Below are positions 9,484-16,888 of a DNA stretch of 16,888 nt, piece after piece (the first letter of the stretch is position 1; every line of letters begins with the position of its first letter). The position numbers and the translations under genes were made by a program. The notes under the pieces are model-generated. The model saw only the letters and a list, made by a program, of their open reading frames with translations, was not told the DNA's origin and made no database searches. Source of the DNA: Conidiobolus incongruus B7586 (Eukaryota; Entomophthoromycota; Entomophthoromycetes; Entomophthorales; Conidiobolaceae); the NCBI GenBank assembly GCA_000697335.1, contig JNEM01010965.1, forward strand, positions 1 through 16,888. Reading direction: 5' to 3'.

Positions 9484-11387
9484 TTATAATTTGGGTTTTT
9501 GTTTATGTCCAGCCAATTTTCTACGCAAGATTTTACCACTTGGACTCTTGGGAATTTGGTCAATGATTTCCAATCCTCCTTTGAGTTGTTTGTAGTGGGC
9601 TAAATTCTCCCCCAAGTATTTATGCACACTTTTGATGATTTCAGACTTGTTAGTGGCATTAGGGTTCTTGAGCGTAATGAAACCTTTTGGAAGTTCGCCA
9701 GCGTCGCGGTCAGGTACACCGACCACACAGGCGTCGGCGACGTCGGGATGAGTGAGTAGGACAGCTTCGAGTTCCGCGGGAGCTACTTGGAATCCTCTTA
9801 CCTATATTAAACTCAATCAAATTGTTTCAGATTTAAACGAGGTTGATTCACTTACCTTGATCAATTCCTTCAATCTATCAACAATATAGATGTAACCATC
9901 GTCATCAACGTAAACAATGTCACCAGTCTTCATAAATCCGTCCTTGTCGAACATTTCAGCAGTGACCTTTTCATTCTTGTAATAACCCATCATAATATTG
10001 GGTCCTTTCATTCTCAATTCACCACGCTTACCAGGTCCCAAGCGCTCACCAGTAGCGACATCAACAATAATACATTCCATATTGGGTACCATCAACCCAG
10101 CGGATCCTGCACGATGGTCGCCAACGTCCAACATATGACTGAGGGGGCTCATTTCAGACATACCTAAAAAATCATCAATAAATTCAGGATTCTAAACATT
10201 GACAAATATTTACCATAACCCTGAGTACATTTAATACCATACTTGGACATGATCTCCTCTTCCAATTCCTTAGACAAAGGAGCAGCGGCACTGAAGAAGC
10301 ATTTGAGATTAGATACTTTGTAATTGGAAGCAATAGGATTCTAATCCCCCTAATGAGTATTTATGATAATTTAATTACTTAAAGTATTACCTTGGCAATT
10401 TGAACAATGACAGGGGGTGCTACGAAACATAAGGGAATTTCGTGCTGATGAATAATTTCCAAATACTATAATAAAATTAATATTAAACATTAAAATAATG
10501 TAGAAAAAATTTACAGTTTTCAATTCAAACTTCTTCATAACAGTTGTGCTACAAAGATTGTGCATAATTAGTAACATGTCCGTCATCATTGCGTACAGAT
10601 GGTAGAATGGCAAGACGGTGACGAAATGCTTGTGGGGCTGATAGTAGGGATGCAAAATGCCTTCAGCTTGGCACATATTCGCAATAAGATTGAAATGACT
10701 TAGCATAACGCCCTTGGGAATACCAGTAGTACCTGATGAGAATAAAATTGCTGCAATTTGGTTTTTGCTTTGTTGAGCACTTGTAAATTTTAATTTGGGG
10801 TAGCTCTTGGTACTCAACACCTGACTGAATGATGGAATTTTCGGATACTTGGAGCAAGTCTCATTCGTCAAAAAAGCCACACTACAATTCCTAAGATTTG
10901 GAGTTTGCAAAGCTTTCTCTGCAGTTTCATACAATTCAGGTACAGTGAACAGCAGTTTAGGATTCACCAAATTTAACAAGTTTCGCAATTCGTTAGGCGT
11001 GTATACGTAGTTAACAGGACTGATTTTAGCTCCTAACCCAATCATTAACTAATCAAATATTGCATATTATTTTAAAAACTTACCAATTTCAGTAATCGCA
11101 AGCATAGTCGCACCGAAGTTGATATGGTTAGGTACGAACATCGCGACAATATCATCCTTACCAATTCCAAAATTGTTGTGAATACCGGAGGCTAACTTTG
11201 GGACGATTTCGCGTAATTCGCTATGGGTCATAATCTCTTTAGTAGTGGCATCTGTAAAGCATGGATAATCCAAATTTGACACTTTTATTCTGGAGTCTAA
11301 TACAAATTCTGATAAGGTCTGAAGTTTTGGAATAGTGACATCAGGACGTGGACTCTTATAAACTTTATCAGCTGAATATAAACTCAT
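9484..11387 (-). CDS. 4-coumarate:CoA-ligase-like acyl-CoA synthetase, copy A (ANL superfamily)
   Basis: An adenylate-forming enzyme that activates a carboxylic acid with ATP and transfers it to CoA. Six exons: 11387-11084, 11032-10515, 10465-10391, 10340-10214, 10163-9856 and 9801-9484 (304, 518, 75, 127, 308 and 318 nt), giving 549 residues, typical of the family. The P-loop motif SSGTTGIPKGVMLSH lies at about 200-214 and QGYGMSE at 339-345. Then come TGD with Asp423, DRLKE with Arg438, and the hinge GFQVAPAELE. PSGKILRRK carries the catalytic lysine at about 534. The C-terminus is PKL, a weak variant of the peroxisomal PTS1 signal. The 4CL-type hinge suits aryl or fatty acids; the substrate cannot be read from sequence, and firefly-luciferase-like or medium-chain acyl-CoA ligases are alternatives. 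The exon 6 start is unusually GC-rich for this window. It is the divergent partner of 4CL-B, which has the same exon boundaries. Confidence 0.93.
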
Positions 11388-11466
11388 TTTTGAATTGATA
11401 TTATACTAAAAAATTTTTTTTCAATTTTGAATAAAATTTAATAAATGAATGATGTTATCCTCAGAA

Positions 11467-11505
11467 TTTATAGTTTTTGGAGAGGGGGTGGATTTGGAAC
11501 GTTCC
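11467..11505 (-). promoter_or_regulatory. putative core promoter and upstream elements of 4CL-A
   Basis: Reading toward the gene on the minus strand: the perfect palindrome GGAACGTTCC (11505-11496), then CCACCCCCTCTCC (11491-11479), then TATAAA (11472-11467), about 80 bp before the ATG. The palindrome fits the two-unit heat-shock-element form nGAAnnTTCn, and CCCCT is the yeast STRE stress core. The GC-rich patch stands out in AT-rich surroundings. Spacing fits a promoter, but the factors involved are inferred from motifs in other organisms. Confidence 0.4.
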
Positions 11506-12130
11506 TGACACCATTTCCATTATTAGGAACTAATATAATTATTTAGTTTTTTAATAAAACATATGAATTTTTAATTTGTATTGGGATGTGTGAACCACTT
11601 TGCGTTGTTAATATCACAAAGTTTGAGATAATCTAATCATTTAAATGAATAGTATGATTTTGAATTATATATCTACCGATATATTCTATGATTATGCAAG
11701 TGTCATTGAATCTTTTGATATAGAGAATTTAGTATTAAGTCATTATTTTAAAACTTTAATATCAGTTACTCCAAATCCCTTCTAAATTTTTATAGCCACT
11801 AAATTAAAACAACCAAAAAATTAAATTATCATCTCAGTCACAGAAATGTTCTTAAAAACTTGAAAATCGAAAAATGTACAAATCTGAGAAAAAGAGTGTA
11901 AATTGTAATAAAAAAATCAAGACCAGTAACTTCATATTTATATTTAGTTGGTATTTGTTTATTTTAATAATGTCGAGTTGGATTGAGGTTTTTGTTGAAA
12001 TATAATTAAAAATATTCAGTTGAAAAGAATATATTGAAAATAAAAACAAACTATGTACATTACTCAAATATTGAAAAGGATTTTAAATTGATTTAACAAT
12101 CATCACAAAAAAAATAATCGTTATTTGATT

Positions 12131-12157
12131 TGATCTTAACTCCTACGATTAAGATCA
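12131..12157. repeat. 9-bp perfect inverted repeat with 9-nt loop
   Basis: TGATCTTAA (12131-12139) and TTAAGATCA (12149-12157) flank the loop CTCCTACGA. It lies 260 bp upstream of the tRNA gene. It might be a protein-binding site or a small RNA hairpin; no family is recognised. Confidence 0.65.
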
Positions 12158-12416
12158 TCATTATGAGATAATATTATGAACTTAGATATTGAATTTTGTG
12201 AAAAAATAAGATTGCGTAGTAAAGTGTAAAACAATGAGAATAAATTATAAATAAAATTTAAAAGTTTGATAATATTAAATTTGATTAATGTAGAAAAAGG
12301 TATTGATATTTTGAGAGAAAAGAAATAAAATAATTAAATGAAGGAATAAAAAAGATAATAATTTATTTTGAATTTACTGATTCAGTATAAATTAATATAA
12401 TCAAACTCTCCAGCAT

Positions 12417-12490
12417 GCTCCCATAGCTCAGTTGGTTAGAGCGTGGTGCTAATAACGCCAAGGTCACAGGTTCGATCCCTGTTGGGAGCA
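12417..12490 (+). tRNA. tRNA-Ile, anticodon AAU (AAT in DNA)
   Basis: A complete intronless 74-nt cloverleaf that would read AUU, AUC and possibly AUA codons after A34 is changed to inosine. The acceptor stem GCTCCCA/TGGGAGC is perfect. The D arm is GCTC/GAGC with loop AGTTGGTTA. The anticodon stem TGGTG/CGCCA (one G-U pair) closes the loop CTAATAA with anticodon AAT. The variable loop is AGGTC, and the T arm ACAGG/CCTGT has loop TTCGATC. The discriminator base is A, and CCA is not encoded, as usual in eukaryotes. Internal promoters are box A TAGCTCAGTTGG (12424-12435) and box B GGTTCGATCCC (12469-12479). The AAU anticodon for isoleucine is typical of eukaryotic nuclear genomes. Confidence 0.97.
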
Positions 12491-12491
12491 A

Positions 12492-12495
12492 TTTT
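12492..12495 (+). terminator. Pol III terminator of the tRNA gene
   Basis: TTTT begins two bases after the discriminator base of tRNA-Ile, the usual place for RNA polymerase III termination. Confidence 0.75.
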
Positions 12496-14377
12496 ACTTT
12501 AATATATTTTATATATTTTAATTTTTAATCTCGTACATATTATTTTATTAATCAAATTATATTTTCCTTATCCATTTATTATACCTCTTTATTCAATATT
12601 GAATTTATCTCCATCCTTATTTTTTAAATCCAATTAAATTTATACAAAATATTTTTTATTTTTGATACAATTTATATATTAGCTTCTTTGCATTTTATCT
12701 ATCATAAATGAAAAATCATCATAATTATAAAATTAAGTATATATTACATGGATTGATCTTATATTAAATAATCTCCTAAATCAACTTTATCCTCATCTAT
12801 CTCCATTAAGAATTATTTAATAAATAATTTCTGTTTATCAATTAACAATATATATTAAAAAATTTTTATTCAATGACGTATCTATCACTTATTGACCATA
12901 ATTCTGATTTATCTAGTTTTTTTAGTTAATATTATATATTCAAATCAATTAGAAAGATCAAGTCATCTTTGTCATTTCACTTGAATTATATCAGTATTTA
13001 TTTATAACTATTCTCAACAATATTAATACCATATCTGTCTATAATTCTATAATTAATTTTCTTAAATAGCTAGTATTCAACTAATTTGAATTTATGATTT
13101 TTCTATATTAAATTCAATTGAAACTCATTATTTATGAATAATTATTTGCGAAATTTGAATATATAATAAACTTGAATATATCGGATATCAATAAAATTGA
13201 ATCTAACAAATCAGATTAAATATTTATATATTTCATCATATTAATTAAATTTGTAACCAAAATATAATTAATTTTGAAAATATTAATTATAATACAATAT
13301 AATGAATAGTTTCCAATTAATTTTAATAATTGCTTCTTTTGATAACTTATGCAACAGATGCCAGTTCATATGACTTTAATAAAATAAAACAAGTATCGAA
13401 ATCCTAATTTATTATTATTGATTATCAATTAATGGATACATATATCTAAGATATCATTGGTGATATGTAATTTGAAATTATCATTGATTTATAAAATTTT
13501 TGATAGTTCGACATGATATCTAACGTATAATAAAAATTGGCTCAATGAACCATAATTATGAATCTACCAATTGGTTCCAAAATAGTTTATAAACCTTGGA
13601 CAACTATTAATTTAACTCAAATAAGACCAAGTATTATCAGTTTCGGTAATATTCAAATTGGGTTAAATGCTGATTTGGATAGTTTATAAATAAGGGTATA
13701 AATGATTTCTAGATTTTTTGTATTGTGAATTCAATTAAATATCGTATGAACTGATATTTGGAGTATTTTAATGTTATATCAATATAATCAATTGGATACT
13801 ATCCCGAAAATTTATAAGATATTGGAATCGGGATCATAATTATTTAGGTTAAAGATCACTAAGAAAATTTTTCAACACACCAAGAGTTATTTTGGTTTTG
13901 CATTGTATAATAACCAATATTTCGAATCTCAAAAATACAGTTGATCACTTGGAAAATATATTAATATAACACTTAATATTATTTTAATTTGATGAGAATA
14001 AAAATAATATATTAAGCCAACCTACCTAATAATAAAAAATTGGATTATATCTAAAATGGTCACATCATTAGTTTAAAAACTGCACATCATGATCCAGAAA
14101 AAAATAATACTAATATAATAAATCATTGCAACTCAAATCATAAAAGTGTCCCCATTATTAATAGTTTAACCATATATTTTTGAGATATTTTTTAAATATT
14201 ATTGAATATTTTTTAAGTTTTTGGAATCTACTTTTAAAAATATTTTTCCTTGGGTGCTATTCAAGCAATTAATATTGATTCCAATCAACCAATCAAATAC
14301 ACCGAATAAATTATAATATTGATTTAAGACCAATTTCATTAAGAAAAAAATATTGCGTCAGGTTCCATGTGATAATT
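12496..14377. other. AT-rich spacer between tRNA-Ile and the 4CL-B promoter
   Basis: Nearly 1.9 kb without a supportable gene. Part of it, roughly 13530-13960, is visibly less AT-rich than the rest and contains a short ATG-started frame (13558-13689, 43 codons then stop) with ordinary-looking amino acid composition but no recognised family. A small hairpin, ATATCA/TGATAT, lies at 13451-13466. No transposon ends or tRNA-like sequences were recognised. Confidence 0.55.
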
Positions 14378-14400
14378 TGATGTCATCAATACCTATTTAA
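14378..14400 (+). promoter_or_regulatory. putative upstream elements of 4CL-B
   Basis: The odd palindrome TGATGTCATCA (14378-14388) contains TGATGTCA, one base from the CRE/ATF-type bZIP site TGACGTCA. A TATTTAAA string follows at 14393-14400, about 70 bp before the ATG, and could serve as a TATA element. A GCGTCA half-site lies upstream near 14355-14360. Motif identity is inferred from other organisms. Confidence 0.35.
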
Positions 14401-14470
14401 ATCGATCCATCCCTCGATTCTCTCATTCCCTTAAAGAGCTGACAACTGGACTTATCTATTAACTCATACT

Positions 14471-16375
14471 ATGAATTTTGACTCTAATACTAAGATATTT
14501 AAATCACCTCATCCCCAACTCAATATTCCTACCAATCAGACTTTGAGTGAGTTTGTGTTGGATACACCTCACAAGAACGTAGGCTTAGATCATCCAGTAT
14601 TCACCAACGCTATCACGAAGGAGTTTATTACGCACCAGAATTTGAGAGAGTATATTCCCAAGTTAGCTTCGGGTCTCTACCACAAATATCAAATTCGTGA
14701 GGGTGATGTGGTAGCTATGTTTTCTCCCAACCATATTCACTATGCTACCACTATGTTGGCGGTGACTAATTTGGGTAAATAATTCAAACTATTCAATTGA
14801 CTCTTGCTAATTAACATTTAGGTGCTATATTAAGTCCAGTGAACTATGTGTACACCTCCAACGAACTGAAGCACCTACTAGAACAAGTTAACCCTAAAGT
14901 GTTATTTACCATTCCAGAACTTTATGAAACTGCTAAAAAAGCTTTCGAGTCAGGACCCTTATCTAACTGTAAAATATTATTCTTGAATAATGAGCCTTGC
15001 GATAAATACAGAGAAGTACCAGCATTGAATCAAATTCTCAATAGTTCCACATATCCCCAAATCAAGTTCTCTGATCCTACACAATCCAAAAAGCAAATCG
15101 CCGCAATTTTATTTTCTTCGGGTACCACTGGCATTCCTAAAGGTGTAATGTTAAGTCACTATAACCTTATTTCTAATTTGATGCAAGTAGAACACATGTT
15201 AAAACAATTCTACACTCCTAAGACAAAATTTGTAGCTGTGTTGCCATTCTTCCACTGTTATGCAATGATGACTGATATGTTGTCAATTTGTCATAATTTA
15301 TGTAGTTCTAAAATTTTGCCAAAATTCGATTTGCCTTTGGTAAAATTTAAAAATATGTTTTTTTCAATATTGTATTAATATTGTTTTTAGTATTTGGAAA
15401 TTTTACAAAATGACCAAATTGAAAATACTTTTGTAGCACCTCCAGTGATTGTAGCTATTGCCAAAGTAAAAGAATCAGCATAATTTATTGTCTATAATCT
15501 AATTTTCATTTAGCATCCTATCGTTGCTAAGTATGACATCTCAAAATTAAAATGTCTTTTCAGTGGTGCTGCACCTTTGAGTAAGGATCTGGAATTTGAA
15601 ATTAAACAAAAGTTTGGTATTCATTGCACGCAAGGCTATGGTAAATTATTATAAATTAATATTTATTGATTGAAAAATTAAATGATATTAGGAATGTCTG
15701 AAATGAGTCCTGTAAGTCACATTCTCCAAGTGCAATACTCTCAGCCGGGATCCATTGGTCATATAGTACCCAACATGGAGGCTAAAATTATTGATGTCGA
15801 TACTGGTAAGCCACTGGGTCCAAACCAAAGGGGTGAATTATGGATGAGGGGACCCAATGTCATGCTTGGCTATTACAAGAAGGACAAAGTCACCAAGGAA
15901 ATGTTTGATAGTGAAGGTTTTATGAAGACTGGTGATATTGCTTACTGTAACGATCAGGGCTACTTCTTTATTGTGGATAGATTGAAGGAATTAATCAAGG
16001 TAAGTTGGTTGATATGATTTTTAAAGTTTGTTCAATACTGAGTGAGTGTATTAGGTTAAAGGATTTCAAGTACCTCCAGCCGAACTTGAAGCAATCCTTC
16101 TCACTCATCCCAAAGTTGCTGACGCCTGCGTCATTGGAGTCAAAGTGGACGCTGATACAGAAGCTCCCAAAGGTTATATCTCTCTCAAGGATCCTAAAGG
16201 TACGAATCATGCAGAGATTATCCAAGATGTCAAAAACTACCTTCATGGTAAAGTCGCTCACTACAAGCAACTGACTGGAGGTTTGGAGATCATTGATATA
16301 ATTCCCAAGAGTGCTAGTGGCAAGATTTTGAGAAGGGAATTGGTCAAGTTACATAATTCTAAATCTAAACTTTAA
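14471..16375 (+). CDS. 4-coumarate:CoA-ligase-like acyl-CoA synthetase, copy B, with SKL C-terminus
   Basis: Paralogue of 4CL-A with the same ATP-dependent acid:CoA ligase chemistry. Exons: 14471-14774, 14822-15339, 15391-15465, 15514-15640, 15692-15999 and 16055-16375 (304, 518, 75, 127, 308 and 321 nt), giving 550 residues. Every exon but the last has exactly the length of its 4CL-A counterpart. Motifs: SSGTTGIPKGVMLSH (about 200-214), QGYGMSE (339-345), GELWMRGPNVMLGYY, TGD and DRLKE (around 423 and 438), hinge GFQVPPAELE, and SGKILRRE with the catalytic lysine near 534. It ends in SKL, the canonical peroxisomal PTS1, so a peroxisomal matrix enzyme is likely. Differences from copy A include the region after the hinge (VKVDADTEAPKG in place of VPDRDAGELPKG). 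Substrate is unknown; aryl acids or medium to long fatty acids are possible. The five introns are 47-55 nt, all GT-AG. Confidence 0.94.
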
Positions 16376-16888
16376 TACAAATCTATTGATTTATATAATT
16401 AATCATCTTCCTAAATAACCTATTTGATTATTTTCATTTTTAATTTTAAAAATTTTAATTGATTTGATTTATTACTCAAGAAAAATTTTAATTTTTTTAA
16501 TATTTGATTTTTCAAATATATTGTTGGTATTAAAAAATAAACTATATATAAAACAAATAGGAGAATTTATTGTTTCAAAAAATATATATTCAATGGTTTA
16601 CATATTAATTTTTATTAAACCAAATTTTATTTTAATATTGGATTAAATATATATAAATGATTTAATAATTTATTTTATTATTATTTAAATCATTATTAAT
16701 AAAAAATAATAAAAATTTGTAAATATCTAATTATTCAATTTTATATATAATTAAATAAATCTATTTATAAAAAACTATATTATATTAATTTAAAAATAAT
16801 AAATAATAATAAATGTTTTCAAAATATAATATTATAAACTAGTATAATGAAAATAACTATTATAAAAATAATCTATTTAATTTTTTTA
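16376..16888. other. 4CL-B 3' flank, AT-rich
   Basis: The 3' untranslated region and beyond. Almost entirely A/T with no supportable gene. A frame at 16464-16646 begins at TTG and encodes mostly I, L, F, K and N, as expected of random AT-rich sequence. No clear polyadenylation site could be singled out. Confidence 0.65.

Larger units (their letters stand above)
11388..12416. other. 4CL-A upstream region and spacer to the tRNA
   Basis: About 1 kb without a gene. The first 120 bp from the 4CL-A start hold promoter-like motifs (listed separately). Farther out is AT-rich DNA with a 6-bp inverted repeat (ACTTTG 11597-11602, CAAAGT 11617-11622) and a 9-bp inverted repeat near 12131. A frame at 11852-12067 on the minus strand begins at TTG and encodes low-complexity residues, so I do not call it a gene. 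Confidence 0.6.

Noticed and set aside
10341-10351. Earlier AG (10351) as acceptor for 4CL-A intron 3
   Set aside because: It would shift the frame; AG at 10341 restores NPIASNYKVSNLKC, which aligns with copy B.
11852-12067. 71-residue minus-strand frame in the 4CL-A upstream spacer
   Set aside because: It begins at TTG, and its composition (I, L, F, N, S, Y) is typical of random AT-rich DNA; no motif.
15995-16274. Overlapping frames on both strands over 4CL-B intron 5 and exon 6
   Set aside because: Exon 6 is fixed by the conserved hinge and the catalytic-lysine motif in another frame; these are shadows.
16464-16646. 60-residue plus-strand frame after 4CL-B
   Set aside because: TTG start and low-complexity hydrophobic composition; looks like chance in AT-rich flank.

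Overview
The window looks like nuclear DNA from a very AT-rich, intron-rich microbial eukaryote. Five protein genes can be assembled, carrying 27 introns. Every intron is GT-AG and only 41-56 nt long, and every chosen start codon has A at -3. The gene set (a U3 processome protein, a kinetochore MIS12-complex subunit, coilin, and acyl-CoA ligases ending in peroxisome-type tails) would suit an early-diverging fungus. A dictyostelid-like amoebozoan or another protist is not excluded by what can be read here.

Layout. 1-759 is AT-rich DNA without a gene. 760-1091 is a sharply less AT-rich island whose ends can pair and which contains several hairpins; it is followed by T-runs and is best read as an unassigned structured RNA gene, probably made by RNA polymerase III. 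1110-3274 is extremely AT-rich with a microsatellite and small inverted repeats. Four genes then lie head to tail on the minus strand: UTP6 (3275-5946, 13 exons), an NSL1/Mis14-like gene (6293-7323, 5 exons), coilin (7424-8872, 2 exons) and a 4-coumarate:CoA-ligase-like gene, here 4CL-A (9484-11387, 6 exons). After a spacer holding a tRNA-Ile(AAU) gene (12417-12490), a second 4CL-like gene, 4CL-B (14471-16375, 6 exons), runs on the plus strand. The rest is AT-rich flank.

How the genes relate. UTP6 (18S rRNA processing in the nucleolus) and coilin (Cajal body scaffold) both serve nuclear RNP biogenesis, but they are separate genes and their closeness may be chance. 4CL-A and 4CL-B are paralogues with identical exon boundaries, placed head to head about 3.1 kb apart. 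Both keep the full adenylate-forming motif set; 4CL-B ends in SKL and 4CL-A in PKL, which suggests peroxisomal acyl-CoA ligases with possibly different import strength. Their upstream regions carry different palindromic motifs, so they may respond to different signals. I saw no mobile-element proteins, CRISPR array or viral genes. The most novel-looking item is the RNA candidate at 760-1091.
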